From positions 50,500 through 114,499 of the forward strand of contig NZ_KB899508.1 in the NCBI RefSeq assembly GCF_000378245.1: a stretch of 64,000 bases of DNA, read 5' to 3'. The notes below the pieces were generated by a model that saw nothing but the letters and a program-made list of their open reading frames with translations, made no database searches and had not been told where the DNA came from. The stretch is from Aromatoleum toluclasticum ATCC 700605. Its GTDB lineage: Bacteria > Pseudomonadota > Gammaproteobacteria > Burkholderiales > Rhodocyclaceae. Position 1 is the stretch's first letter, and every line of letters starts with the position of its first letter. The position numbers and the translations under genes are program-made. Shown in pieces: positions 32,381 to 41,314 of the stretch.

Positions 32381-34174
32381 ATGCAGGATGCCGAGCGGAT
32401 AGCAGCGCGGGCTGTCGAGCGCCATCGACGAGAGCCCTCGCAACTGTTGCAGATTCTCATCGAAACGCAGGACGGCATCGGCCACCTGCCGGTGGAGTCG
32501 CTGACGCGGATTGCCGAACTGCTCGACTTGCCGCGCTCACGTGTTGAGGGGGTGGCCGGGTTCTACAGCTTCCTGTACGCGGAGCCCGTCGGTCGGTACC
32601 GCATCCTCTTCTCCGACAACATCATCGACCGGATGCTGGGCAGCCGGGAACTGATGGAGCGTCTCTGCCGCCGGCTGGATGTGGCGCCGGGACAGGTTTC
32701 GGCAGGCGGGGAGGCGAGCGTAGACACGACGTCGTGCACGGGCATGGGCGACCAGGGGCCTGCGATCCTGGTCAATGGGTTGGCCGTGACGCGGCTCGAC
32801 GAGGCGCGCGTCGAGCGCATCGCATCGCTGGTCGCTGCGGGCACGCCATTGGCCGAGTGGCCCGCGGAGTATTTCCACGTCGATGACAACATCCGCCGGC
32901 GCGGGGTGCTGCTCGGAGAGGATTTCGTCCCGGGCGCGGCGCTGCAGGCGGCGATGGTGCGCGGGCGGCACGGCTGGCTCGAGGAAGTGCGCATGTCCGG
33001 GCTGCGCGGGCGGGGCGGGGCGGGCTTCTCGACGGCGGTGAAATGGATGGCCTGCAGCGAGGCGGCGGGGGCCGACAAGGTGGTCGTGTGCAACGCTGAC
33101 GAAGGCGAGCCGGGCACCTTCAAGGATCGCGTGCTGCTCGCGAGTCAGGCTGAGCGCGTATTCGAAGGGATGACCCTGGCGGCGTGGGCTACGGGCGCGC
33201 GGCAAGGCTTGCTGTACCTGCGGGGAGAGTATCGCTACCTGCTGAAGCACCTGCGGGCGGTGCTGGCCGTGCGGCGTGCGGCGGGGCTGCTGGGGGCGCG
33301 GATCCTCGGCGAAGGGGGATTCGATTTCGACATCGACATCCATCTGGGCGCCGGAGCCTACGTGTGCGGCGAGGAGACGGCCTTGCTCGAATCGCTCGAA
33401 GGCAAGCGCGGCACGCCGCGGATCAGGCCGCCGTTCCCCGTCACGCATGGCTATCTCGGACGACCGACGGTGGTGAACAACGTCGAGACGCTGGCGAAGA
33501 CGACGCTGATCGCGCTGCAGGGCGGTGCGGCGTTCGCGGCGACGGGGACTGCGCAGTCGACGGGCACGAAATTGCTTTCGATCTCGGGAGACTGTGCGTA
33601 TCCCGGGGTGTATGAGTATCCCTTCGGCGTGACGATAGCGCACGTGCTCGAGGACTGCGGCGCGCACGATCCCCAGGTCGTGCAGGTGGGCGGTGCGTCG
33701 GGCGTGACGATTGCAGGCCACGAGTTCCACCGCCGCATCGCGTTCGAGGACGTTCCGACGGCTGGTGCCTTCATGGTGTTCGACGGACGCCGCGACCCGT
33801 TCGAGATGGCGCGCAATTTCGTGCATTTTTTTGCGCACGAGAGCTGCGGGTTCTGTACGCCGTGCCGTGTCGGAACGGCCCTGCTCAAGGGTTACATGGA
33901 CAAGCTCGCGAGCGGGAAGGGGGCGAAGATGGATCTGGCCGACATCGAGTGGCTGGACCGTCTGCTCAAGAATGCGAGCCATTGCGGGCTCGGGTCGAGC
34001 GCGCCCAATCCGGTGATCGATACGCTGGTCAAGTTCCGGCCGGCCTACGAACGGCGACTCGTTTCGCTCGACTTCAAGCCGGCGTTCGACCTCGATGCGG
34101 CGCTGGAGACGGCGCGCCGCATGACCGGCCGTGATGATCCGGCCGCGCACCTGGACTGGCGGGAGGAGGTTTAG
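32381..34174 (+). CDS. hoxF: NAD-reducing hydrogenase diaphorase subunit HoxF (NuoE-NuoF fusion type)
   Basis: HoxF is the NAD(H)/FMN-binding subunit of the soluble bidirectional [NiFe] hydrogenase. The 597-residue protein fuses a NuoE-like domain (about 1-150) to a NuoF-like domain, as in Cupriavidus HoxF. The NuoF part keeps [47 protein letters not shown] and the [4Fe-4S] ligands ESCGFCTPC with a distal SHCGLG. In the NuoE part the first cysteine pair is replaced (FSDNIID, about 77-83) and only one Cys of the second pair remains (SCTGMGD, about 118-124), so a [2Fe-2S] cluster there is unlikely. ATG 32381 is preceded by AGGAG at 6-nt spacing; an in-frame TTG at 32375 is less likely. Confidence 0.95.
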   Translation: MQDAERIAARAVERHRREPSQLLQILIETQDGIGHLPVESLTRIAELLDLPRSRVEGVAGFYSFLYAEPVGRYRILFSDNIIDRMLGSRELMERLCRRLDVAPGQVSAGGEASVDTTSCTGMGDQGPAILVNGLAVTRLDEARVERIASLVAAGTPLAEWPAEYFHVDDNIRRRGVLLGEDFVPGAALQAAMVRGRHGWLEEVRMSGLRGRGGAGFSTAVKWMACSEAAGADKVVVCNADEGEPGTFKDRVLLASQAERVFEGMTLAAWATGARQGLLYLRGEYRYLLKHLRAVLAVRRAAGLLGARILGEGGFDFDIDIHLGAGAYVCGEETALLESLEGKRGTPRIRPPFPVTHGYLGRPTVVNNVETLAKTTLIALQGGAAFAATGTAQSTGTKLLSISGDCAYPGVYEYPFGVTIAHVLEDCGAHDPQVVQVGGASGVTIAGHEFHRRIAFEDVPTAGAFMVFDGRRDPFEMARNFVHFFAHESCGFCTPCRVGTALLKGYMDKLASGKGAKMDLADIEWLDRLLKNASHCGLGSSAPNPVIDTLVKFRPAYERRLVSLDFKPAFDLDAALETARRMTGRDDPAAHLDWREEV

Positions 34175-34176
34175 CG

Positions 34177-34881
34177 ATGGGAGGGAAATTCCTGTTCGAC
34201 GGGCAGCCGGTGCCGTTCGAGGATGGTCAGACGATACTTCAGGCCGCACGCGCGGCCGGTCACTACATTCCGCACCTGTGCTGGCACCCGGATTTCCCGC
34301 CACACGGCTCGTGCAAGCTGTGCATCGTGAAGGTCGGCGGGCGCCACGTTTCGTCGTGCGCGTTGCCCGCGCGGGACGGGATGGAGGTGGAGAGCGACAC
34401 GCCGGAGATCAACGGCGAGCGGAGGGCGCTGCTGCAGATGCTGTTCGTGGAGGGCAACCATTTCTGCCCGTCGTGCGAGAAGAGCGGCAACTGCCAGCTG
34501 CAGGCGCTGGCTTACGAGCTGGACATGAGCAGTGCGCGCTTTGCGCATTTCTACCCCGATCGGCCGGTCGATGCGTCGCATCCGGATGTGCTGCTGGATT
34601 TCAACCGCTGCATCTTCTGCGAGCTGTGCGTGCGGGCGTCGCGCGACGTGGATCACAAGGGTGTGTTCGCGCTGACCGACCGCGGCATCCGCAAGCATCT
34701 GGTCGTGAATGCGGAGTCGGGGCGGCTGGCCGATACGGATTTCGCGGTGGGCGACCGGGCTGCGGACATCTGTCCCGTCGGCGTGATCCTGCGCAAGCGG
34801 GTGGGCTTCGCGGTGCCGATCGGCGAGCGCAAGTACGACGAAGCGTCGATCAGCACGGTTGCAATGGAGAAGGGCGAATGA
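34177..34881 (+). CDS. hoxU: NAD-reducing hydrogenase diaphorase small subunit HoxU
   Basis: HoxU is the electron-transfer subunit linking HoxF and HoxY and resembles the N-terminal third of NuoG. The 234-residue protein has a [2Fe-2S] ferredoxin domain (LCWHPDFPPHGSCKLCIVKV, then SSC), a His/Cys [4Fe-4S] motif (FCPSCEKSGNCQLQA), and a further [4Fe-4S] motif (CIFCELC with ICPVG). It begins 2 bp after hoxF and overlaps hoxY (ATGA). Confidence 0.95.
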   Translation: MGGKFLFDGQPVPFEDGQTILQAARAAGHYIPHLCWHPDFPPHGSCKLCIVKVGGRHVSSCALPARDGMEVESDTPEINGERRALLQMLFVEGNHFCPSCEKSGNCQLQALAYELDMSSARFAHFYPDRPVDASHPDVLLDFNRCIFCELCVRASRDVDHKGVFALTDRGIRKHLVVNAESGRLADTDFAVGDRAADICPVGVILRKRVGFAVPIGERKYDEASISTVAMEKGE

Positions 34882-35432
34882 GCGACAGCATCGGTATGCC
34901 TCGTGTGCGTGTTGCGACGACCTCGCTGGCGGGGTGTTTCGGCTGCCACATGTCCTTGCTGGACATGGACGAGCGCCTGCTCGAGCTGGCCAAGGTTGTG
35001 GAATTCGATCGTTCGCCGCTGACCGACATCAAGCATTGCGGGCCCTGCGACATCGGCCTGATCGAGGGGGGCGTGTGCAATGCCGAGAACGTGCATGTGC
35101 TGCGCGAGTTCCGCCGCAACTGCAAGACGCTCGTCGCGGTCGGGGCCTGCGCGATCAATGGCGGTCTGCCGGCGCAGCGCAACCATCTCGATCTCGGCGA
35201 CTGCCTTCAGCAGGTGTACGTTAAGCGCGACGGCATCGAAGAAGGTGGCGTGCCGGATGACCCCGAACTGCCGCTGCTCCTCGACCGTGTTCACCCGATC
35301 CACGAGGTGGTGCGGGTCGATTACTTCATCCCGGGATGTCCGCCGTCGGGCGACGCGATCTGGAAGTTCCTGACCGACCTGATCGGCGGTCGCACGCCGC
35401 GCCTGGCGCATCCCTTGTTACGTTTCGATTGA
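34878..35432 (+). CDS. hoxY: NAD-reducing hydrogenase small subunit HoxY
   Basis: HoxY is the hydrogenase small subunit, cytoplasmic and without a Tat signal. The 184-residue protein carries the proximal [4Fe-4S] ligands in TSLAGCFGCHMSLLD, GACAINGGLP and PGCPPSGDAIW, and lacks the medial/distal cluster domain of membrane-bound uptake enzymes. This short form is typical of soluble group 3d hydrogenases. The start overlaps the hoxU stop. Confidence 0.95.
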   Translation: MSDSIGMPRVRVATTSLAGCFGCHMSLLDMDERLLELAKVVEFDRSPLTDIKHCGPCDIGLIEGGVCNAENVHVLREFRRNCKTLVAVGACAINGGLPAQRNHLDLGDCLQQVYVKRDGIEEGGVPDDPELPLLLDRVHPIHEVVRVDYFIPGCPPSGDAIWKFLTDLIGGRTPRLAHPLLRFD

Positions 35433-35440
35433 GGCCACGC

Positions 35441-36901
35441 ATGGATTCGTCGCTTGAAACGGCTGCCGACAGGGAGCAATTGCGCCGGGTCGTGATCGAC
35501 CCGGTGTCGCGGGTCGAAGGGCACGGCAAGGTGACGCTGCTCCTCGACGATGACGACCACGTCCGCGAGGCGCGTCTGCACATCGTGGAGTTCCGCGGCT
35601 TCGAGGTATTCATCCAGGGGCGCCCGTACTGGGAGGTCCCGGTGATGGTGCAGCGTCTGTGTGGCATCTGCCCCGTGAGCCATCACCTTGCGGCGTCGAA
35701 GGCGATGGACCGGGTGCTGGGCGTTCCGGTTACGCGCTCGGCGGAAAAGCTGCGCCGCCTGATGCATTACGGGCAGATCCTGCAATCGCATGCCCTGCAT
35801 TTCTTCCACCTGTCGTCGCCGGACCTGCTGTTCGGCTTCGAATCCGAAGTCGGCAAGCGCAACATCGTCGGTGTCGCGGGGGCTTACCCGGAGGTGGCGC
35901 GGCAGGGGGTGTTGCTGCGGAAGTTCGGGCAGGAGGTGATCCGTGCGACGGCCGGCAAGCGCATCCACGGTACCGGCTCGGTTCCCGGCGGGATGAACCG
36001 GCACCTCGGGGTGGAGGACCGGGACGCGCTGCGGGCGGAGATCGACCTCATGGTGGAGTGGAGCCGCGCGGCGGTCGAGCTGGTGAAGCGGCTGCATCGG
36101 GCCGATCCCGCCCTGTACGACGAGTTCGGACGGTTCCGCGCCAACGTGATGAGCCTGGTGCGAGCCGACGGGGCGATGGACCTGTATCACGGGGCGCTGC
36201 GCTTCCGCGATGCGGACGGCAAGATCCTGGTCGACAAGGTGCCGGACCAGTCGTATCGCAGTCTCATCCGGGAGCAGGTCAAGCCCTGGAGCTACATGAA
36301 GTTCCCGTACCTGGAGCAGTTGGGGCCGGACGAGGGGTGGTATCAGGTGGGCCCGCTGGCGCGGGTGCAGAACTGCGATTTCATTCCGACGCCGCTGGCC
36401 GAGGCCGAACGCCGTGAGTTTATCGATCACGGCAGGGGCGAACCGGTCAGGGCGACGCTGGCCTATCACTGGGCGCGGATGATCGAGCTGCTGCATGCGG
36501 CGGAAGTGATCCGCGATCTGTTGGGGGATGGCGACCTGCTCGAGGGGGCGCTGCTGGCAGAGGGCGTGCGCGGGAATGAGGGGGTCGGCATCATCGAGGC
36601 GCCGCGCGGGACGCTGATCCACCACTATCAGGTCGGTGACGACGACCTCGTCACGATGTGCAACCTGATCGTGTCTACGACGCACAACAACCAGGCGATG
36701 AATACCGCAGTGCGGGAAGTCGCGCACCGTTACCTGGATGGGCGGAAGCTGACCGAGGGCTTGCTCAATCACATCGAGGTCGCGATCCGCGCTTACGATC
36801 CGTGCCTGTCCTGTGCGACGCATGCGCTGGGCAAGATGCCGCTGGTGCTGGAACTTGCGGACGCCGGCGGGGAGGTCGTGGATCGGGTGGTGCGTGACTG
36901 A
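35441..36901 (+). CDS. hoxH: NAD-reducing hydrogenase large subunit HoxH
   Basis: HoxH holds the [NiFe] active site that splits or makes H2. The 486-residue protein has the N-terminal ligand motif RLCGICPVSHH (Cys74, Cys77) with the upstream RVEGHG block, and the C-terminal motif DPCLSCATH (Cys455, Cys458). After His461 a 25-residue tail follows. In this family the maturation protease removes the tail once nickel is inserted. It begins 8 bp after hoxY and its 3' end overlaps hoxW. Confidence 0.96.
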   Translation: MDSSLETAADREQLRRVVIDPVSRVEGHGKVTLLLDDDDHVREARLHIVEFRGFEVFIQGRPYWEVPVMVQRLCGICPVSHHLAASKAMDRVLGVPVTRSAEKLRRLMHYGQILQSHALHFFHLSSPDLLFGFESEVGKRNIVGVAGAYPEVARQGVLLRKFGQEVIRATAGKRIHGTGSVPGGMNRHLGVEDRDALRAEIDLMVEWSRAAVELVKRLHRADPALYDEFGRFRANVMSLVRADGAMDLYHGALRFRDADGKILVDKVPDQSYRSLIREQVKPWSYMKFPYLEQLGPDEGWYQVGPLARVQNCDFIPTPLAEAERREFIDHGRGEPVRATLAYHWARMIELLHAAEVIRDLLGDGDLLEGALLAEGVRGNEGVGIIEAPRGTLIHHYQVGDDDLVTMCNLIVSTTHNNQAMNTAVREVAHRYLDGRKLTEGLLNHIEVAIRAYDPCLSCATHALGKMPLVLELADAGGEVVDRVVRD

Positions 36902-37418
36902 CTCCGGCCGGTTCGTCGTTTTCGTTACCGGCAACGAATCGCGCGGGGACGATGCGGCCGGACCCTTGTTATTGCAGCGGCTGGAGGGTGATCTGCCGGT
37001 GGGTGCGCGGGTCGTGTGCGAGTTTCAGCTTCAGGTCGAGCATGCGCTGGAGCTGCGCGGCGCGGACCTGGTGCTGTTCATCGACGCGGCCTGCGGATTG
37101 GAGGTGCCTTTCGAGTTCGCGGAAGCGGTCGGTAAAGGGCCTGTGTCGAGTTTTTCCCATGCGCTGTCGCCTGGGGCGGTGCTGGACGTGTTCCGGCGCA
37201 TCGAGGGGGCGGAGCCGCCTCCGGCTTTCGTTCTGGGGTTACGCGCCACCCGCTTCGAGTTGGGCGAGGGCTTGTCGGAGCTCGCCGCGGACGCGGTGGA
37301 GGCGGCCCTTCCATTTACCCTGGCGTTGCTCGAGGCGCTGCATCCGGACTGCTGGCGCAAGCTGGCTCAGGCGCGTGAGTTTTCGTCGCCGAGGGTGGGG
37401 AAGAAGAGCGCGGTATAG
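36894..37418 (+). CDS. hoxW: Hydrogenase maturation endopeptidase HoxW
   Basis: HoxW is the HycI/HupD-type endopeptidase expected to cleave the HoxH C-terminal tail. The motif VTGNESRGDDAAGP gives the conserved metal-sensing Glu and Asp, and ADLVLFIDAA supplies the second conserved Asp. The start is GTG at 36894, overlapping hoxH by 8 bp; there is no better in-frame start. The protein is 174 residues. Its last 52 bp overlap the 3' end of the opposite-strand HDOD gene. Confidence 0.9.
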   Translation: MTDSGRFVVFVTGNESRGDDAAGPLLLQRLEGDLPVGARVVCEFQLQVEHALELRGADLVLFIDAACGLEVPFEFAEAVGKGPVSSFSHALSPGAVLDVFRRIEGAEPPPAFVLGLRATRFELGEGLSELAADAVEAALPFTLALLEALHPDCWRKLAQAREFSSPRVGKKSAV

Positions 37419-38236
37419 CCCGCAAGGTCGAGTTCCGCGCTTTCGCGGATGTGGCGCAGGCTGGCCGGCTCCATTTCGAGCAGGGTCCAGATCATGGGGT
37501 CGATGCGTTCAGCGGCTGCGGTGCTCGATTCGTTTTCCTGGTCGGCCGCGGCAATGCGCGCGGCCACGTGCACCATCGCTGCCTCGTAGACATAGTCGCC
37601 ACCGAGGCGTGGTGTGGTCTGTGCACCGATGATGTCGACGAAGCTCGTCGGCAGGCGCCAGTGCGCCATCAGGGCGGCTGCGACCTCGGCGTGGTCGCAA
37701 CCGACGATGCGACGTTCCGCTTCATGGAGCGGTTCGCGGTTGGCGGCTGCGACGGTGCGCGCTTCGTGCGCGAGTTCCGGGATCGTCTGGTACATCACGA
37801 GATGACCGATGTCGGACAGCAGTCCGATGACGAATAAGCGCTCGACGCCGATCATGCCCTGGTTGCGGCCGATTTCGCGTGCAGCGAGCCCGCGCATGAC
37901 GCTTCCACGCCAGAAGCGCGGAATGTCGAGGTGGCGGGGGGCGAACAGGGAAAAGGCACCGCTCACCGATATGGCAAGGACGAGGTCGTGCACCTGCTGG
38001 AGGCCGAGGACCGTCACGGCGCGCGAGATGGTGTCGATCTTTCCGCCATAGCCGTAGAAGGCGCTGTTGGCGAGGCGCAGCAGGCTGGAGGCGATTGCGG
38101 GGTCGGCGCTGATGGCGTGGGCTACGCCGGCGACCGAACCCGTCGGCGCATCGAGTTCATCGCGAATGCGCAGATAGACGGTCGGCAACGAGGCAAGCGT
38201 GATGACGTTGGCGACGAGTTCCTGGGCGGAATGCAT
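37367..38236 (-). CDS. HDOD domain protein
   Basis: This is a single HDOD-domain protein of 289 residues. HDOD is an HD-like fold usually lacking nuclease metals and common in signalling and chemotaxis contexts. Recognisable blocks are LPTVYLRIRDEL, ISADPAIASSLLRLANSAFY, TISRAVTVLGLQQVHDLVL and GLLSDIGHLVMY. No other domain is attached. Its role is unknown. It converges on and overlaps hoxW by 52 bp and is the last gene of a minus-strand series running from 41.5 kb. Confidence 0.88.
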   Translation of the reverse strand: MHSAQELVANVITLASLPTVYLRIRDELDAPTGSVAGVAHAISADPAIASSLLRLANSAFYGYGGKIDTISRAVTVLGLQQVHDLVLAISVSGAFSLFAPRHLDIPRFWRGSVMRGLAAREIGRNQGMIGVERLFVIGLLSDIGHLVMYQTIPELAHEARTVAAANREPLHEAERRIVGCDHAEVAAALMAHWRLPTSFVDIIGAQTTPRLGGDYVYEAAMVHVAARIAAADQENESSTAAAERIDPMIWTLLEMEPASLRHIRESAELDLAGYTALFFPTLGDENSRA

Positions 38237-38247
38237 GACGGTGGTCC

Positions 38248-38293
38248 AAGGGGCTTATTCAAGGGGCTTGTTCAAGGGGCTTGTTCAAGGGGC
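38248..38293. repeat. 13-bp tandem repeat, 3.5 copies
   Basis: The unit AAGGGGCTTGTTC occurs at 38248 (one base different), 38261 and 38274, with a partial copy (AAGGGGC) at 38287-38293. It fills the 48-bp gap between the DUF2189 stop and the HDOD start. The stop codon of the DUF2189 gene (38285-38287) lies in the last full/partial copy junction. Confidence 0.9.
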
Positions 38294-39097
38294 GCCGGTC
38301 GGTGGCGGGGCGTCGCCGGTGGGGGCGACGAGGTCGCGGTAGGCGTGCCAGCTTGCATGGCCGACGAGGGGCATCAATACCACCAGCCCGAGATGGAAGC
38401 TGAGGAATCCGATTATAGTCAATATGACTATAATGGAGGCCCATACGATCATCGCGCCTGGATTGCGGGCGAGCGCTCCGATGCTTGCGAGCATCGAGGT
38501 TATGGCGTCCTGGTTGCGGTCGAGCATGAGGGGGACGGAGATCACGCTCGCAGCGAACACGATGCACGCGAACAGCAGCCCGACGCTGAAATAGACGAGC
38601 AGGAACTCGAGATTTTCAAGCGTCACCAGCTGGTTGAGAAAGCCGCTGAGGTTGGGGAGCTCGTTGGTGTAGAAGAGGGCGAAGATGACCAGCGACGCGC
38701 GTGCCCAGACGAGGAAGACCACGCCGAGGACGACCGCGAAGATGCCGATGTTGCCGGCGTTGCGCCGCCATACGGTGAGGGTCGGCAGCAGGGCGCAGTC
38801 CTGTCCTTCTTCGCGCCTGCGGCTGATCTCGTACAGCCCCATCGCGAGGAAGGGGCCGAGTAGCAGGAATCCGGATGTCATTGCGGCGGTGTATTCGTAG
38901 GCGTGCTCGAACACCATCGTGACAAGCAGGCCCATCGCTGCGAAACAGAAGCCGTAGAACAGGCTGGGAATCGGACAGGCGCGGAAATCGTCTATTCCGC
39001 GCCCTATCCAGCGCAGGGGGGCGCCCGCATCGACTTCGCGGACGGTCGGAAAGACTGGTTCTTCAGCTGCCGTACCCGTATCGTTCTGCTGCGACAT
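38285..39097 (-). CDS. DUF2189 family inner-membrane protein
   Basis: This is a 270-residue protein of unknown function resembling the DUF2189 family. After a soluble N-terminus of about 50 residues it has roughly six hydrophobic segments (for example FYGFCFAAMGLLVTMVF, GIFAVVLGVVFLVW, LVYFSVGLLFACIVFA). It ends in a Pro/Gly-rich tail. The ATG at 39097 is preceded by AGGAGAG. The 3' end runs into the 13-bp tandem repeat, so copy-number change there could alter the C-terminus. Confidence 0.8.
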   Translation of the reverse strand: MSQQNDTGTAAEEPVFPTVREVDAGAPLRWIGRGIDDFRACPIPSLFYGFCFAAMGLLVTMVFEHAYEYTAAMTSGFLLLGPFLAMGLYEISRRREEGQDCALLPTLTVWRRNAGNIGIFAVVLGVVFLVWARASLVIFALFYTNELPNLSGFLNQLVTLENLEFLLVYFSVGLLFACIVFAASVISVPLMLDRNQDAITSMLASIGALARNPGAMIVWASIIVILTIIGFLSFHLGLVVLMPLVGHASWHAYRDLVAPTGDAPPPTGAP

Positions 39098-39159
39098 GGC
39101 TCTCTCCTGTTGGGGGTCTTGTCGTGCGGCAGCGAACGGGGCTTCCCTGTTATGTTTTT

Positions 39160-39969
39160 TCAGGTGCTGGTCAGGAAGCCTCGCATGGCATCGCCCACCG
39201 CATCGGGCGCTTCGGCCATCATCGCATGACCGGCGTCTTTGATCACTATCATACGCGCGCCGCCGGGAACCTTGGCGAGCGCTTCCTGCAAGGGCTTGAC
39301 GGCCTTGCGGGGCGTCATCTGGTCGCGTTCGCCGCACAGCATCGCGCAGGGAATGGCGATGCGCGCGGCGGCTTCGAGGCCGCCCTGGTAAGCGTTGCAC
39401 GCAGAGAGGTCGTTTGCGAGCACGCCTTCGCGCTGGCGTTCCATCAGGCGCTGGTTGAGGCCGGTGAGGAAAACGCCGGGAACGGGGCTCGCGCCGAGTT
39501 GCGAGGCGGGCGTGTAGGACCACTGGTTGATCATTGCGTGCGCGGCATTGCGCTCGTGCGCGGCGGCTTCGAGGAGCGGTGGCGCGACGGGCATGGGCGC
39601 GACGCTGCCGATCAGGATGAGCCGGGTGATGCGCGCGGGTGCCTGTGTGGCCGTCTGCAGGGCGACGAGCGAACCCATGCTGTGGCCGGCGAGAGCGGCG
39701 TGGACGACCCCCGCGGCGTCGAGCAGGGCTTCGACCCAGTCCGCCAGGGCCTCGATGGTGGGCAGCGGGGTGCCCGGCGTGCGTCCGTGGCCGGGCAGAT
39801 CGGGCGCGAGCACGGCGAAGCCGTGGTGGGCGAGCTGGCGGGCCTGGAAGTTCCACACGCTGTGGTCGTGGCCGGCGCCGTGGATCAGGACGACGACGGG
39901 TTGCTGGCGGTCGAAGGGGCGGCCGCCGGTGTAGAGGTAGGTGGACGTGTCGTTGACGCTCAGTTCCAT
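39160..39969 (-). CDS. Alpha/beta hydrolase
   Basis: This 269-residue alpha/beta-hydrolase-fold protein has the oxyanion region VVLIHGAGHDHSVW, PDLPGHGRTPG, the nucleophile elbow AGHSMGSLVAL (Ser), a late Asp (CGERDQM) and the catalytic His in KDAGHAMM. The substrate cannot be told from sequence. It starts 3 bp after the metY-like stop, so the two are likely co-translated. Confidence 0.88.
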   Translation of the reverse strand: MELSVNDTSTYLYTGGRPFDRQQPVVVLIHGAGHDHSVWNFQARQLAHHGFAVLAPDLPGHGRTPGTPLPTIEALADWVEALLDAAGVVHAALAGHSMGSLVALQTATQAPARITRLILIGSVAPMPVAPPLLEAAAHERNAAHAMINQWSYTPASQLGASPVPGVFLTGLNQRLMERQREGVLANDLSACNAYQGGLEAAARIAIPCAMLCGERDQMTPRKAVKPLQEALAKVPGGARMIVIKDAGHAMMAEAPDAVGDAMRGFLTST

Positions 39970-39972
39970 GGC

Positions 39973-41277
39973 TTAACCCTGCACGACGCGGCTGGCGGCG
40001 TAGAGGCCGCGGTTGAGGTCTTCGATGAGGTCGTCGGCACTCTCGAGCCCGACCGACAGGCGCACGGTGCCTTCGCCGATGCCTGCGGCGGCGAGGTCCT
40101 GCGCGGACATGCGGAAATGGGTGGTGCTCGCGGGGTGGATGACGAGGGACTTGGCGTCGCCCACGTTGGCGAGGTGGGAGAACACGCGCAGACCCTCGAT
40201 GAAGGCGCGGCCGGCGGCGCGGCCGCCTTTCAGTTCGAAGGACAGCACCGAGCCGGCGCCGTCGGGGAGCAGGCGGGCGGCGAGCGCGTGGTCGCGATGG
40301 CTGGCGAGGCCGGGCCAGGCGACCTGCGCGACGAGGGGATGGGCCGCGAGGTGCTCGGCGACCGTGCGCGCGTTGGCGACGTGGGCGCGCATGCGCAGCG
40401 GCAGGGTTTCCATGCCCTGCAGGATCTGGAAGGCGTTCATCGGCGACAGGCAGGCGCCGAAGTCGCGCAAGCCTTCGCGCCGGGCGCGCAGGAGGAAGGC
40501 GGCGATGGGCGACTCCTCGGCGAAATCCATGCCGTGGAAGCCGTCGTAGGGTTCGGTGAGTGTCGGGAAGAGGCCGGAAGCTTCCCAGTCGAAGCGCCCG
40601 CCGTCGACGAGCAGGCCGCCGACCGCGACGCCGTGGCCGCCGAGGAATTTGGTCGCCGAGTGCAGTACGAGGTCGGCGCCGAGTGCGAGCGGGCGTTGCA
40701 GGCAGGGCGTGACGAGGGTCGCGTCGACCAGCAGGGGGATGCGATGGGCGTGCGCGATGTCGGCGACCGCGGGGATGTCGAGCACGTCGAGGCCGGGGTT
40801 GCCGAGCGATTCGCCGAAGAACAGGCGCGTCTCGGGGCGGACGGCGGCGCGCCAGGCGTCCGGGTCCTGCGGATCGACGAAGGTGGTCGTGATGCCGAAG
40901 CGCGGCAGGGTGTAGGCGAGCAGGTTGTGCGAGCCGCCGTACAGCGCGTGCGAGGCGACGATATGGCCGCCGGTGCCCATCAGGGTCGTGATCGCGAGGT
41001 GCAGGGCCGCCTGGCCGCTCGCGACCGCGATGGCACCGACCCCGCCTTCGAGGGCGGCGATGCGCTCCTCGAGCATTGCGTTGGTCGGGTTGGAGATGCG
41101 CGTGTAGACGTGGCCCGGACGCTCAAGGTTGAACAGCGCCGCCGCGTGGTCGGTGTCCGGGAAGACGTAGCTGGTCGTGAAGTAGATCGGGGCGGCGCGG
41201 GCGCCGAAGGCGGGGTCGGGAGACTGGCCCGCGTGGAGTGCGAGGGTTTCGGGTCCGAAGGTCTTGGGCTGGGTCAT
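39973..41277 (-). CDS. metY: O-acetylhomoserine sulfhydrylase (Cys/Met metabolism PLP enzyme)
   Basis: This PLP-dependent enzyme of the Cys/Met gamma-family has 434 residues, the length of O-acetylhomoserine (thiol)-lyases. It begins [13 protein letters not shown], has TTSYVF and [20 protein letters not shown], and binds PLP through the Lys of [11 protein letters not shown]. It would make homocysteine or methionine from O-acetylhomoserine and a sulfur donor. A cystathionine gamma-synthase-like role is the alternative. It is flanked by ydcH-like and hydrolase genes on the same strand. Confidence 0.9.
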   Translation of the reverse strand: MTQPKTFGPETLALHAGQSPDPAFGARAAPIYFTTSYVFPDTDHAAALFNLERPGHVYTRISNPTNAMLEERIAALEGGVGAIAVASGQAALHLAITTLMGTGGHIVASHALYGGSHNLLAYTLPRFGITTTFVDPQDPDAWRAAVRPETRLFFGESLGNPGLDVLDIPAVADIAHAHRIPLLVDATLVTPCLQRPLALGADLVLHSATKFLGGHGVAVGGLLVDGGRFDWEASGLFPTLTEPYDGFHGMDFAEESPIAAFLLRARREGLRDFGACLSPMNAFQILQGMETLPLRMRAHVANARTVAEHLAAHPLVAQVAWPGLASHRDHALAARLLPDGAGSVLSFELKGGRAAGRAFIEGLRVFSHLANVGDAKSLVIHPASTTHFRMSAQDLAAAGIGEGTVRLSVGLESADDLIEDLNRGLYAASRVVQG

Positions 41278-41314
41278 CGGCGGTGCCGGTTCATGTCCTC
41301 GGCGCGAGCGGAGC

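Noticed and set aside
32381..34881. hoxFU as a second copy of nuoEFG
   Set aside because: The NuoE and NuoF parts are fused, HoxU is short, and the genes continue into a [NiFe] hydrogenase pair, so they belong to the hydrogenase.
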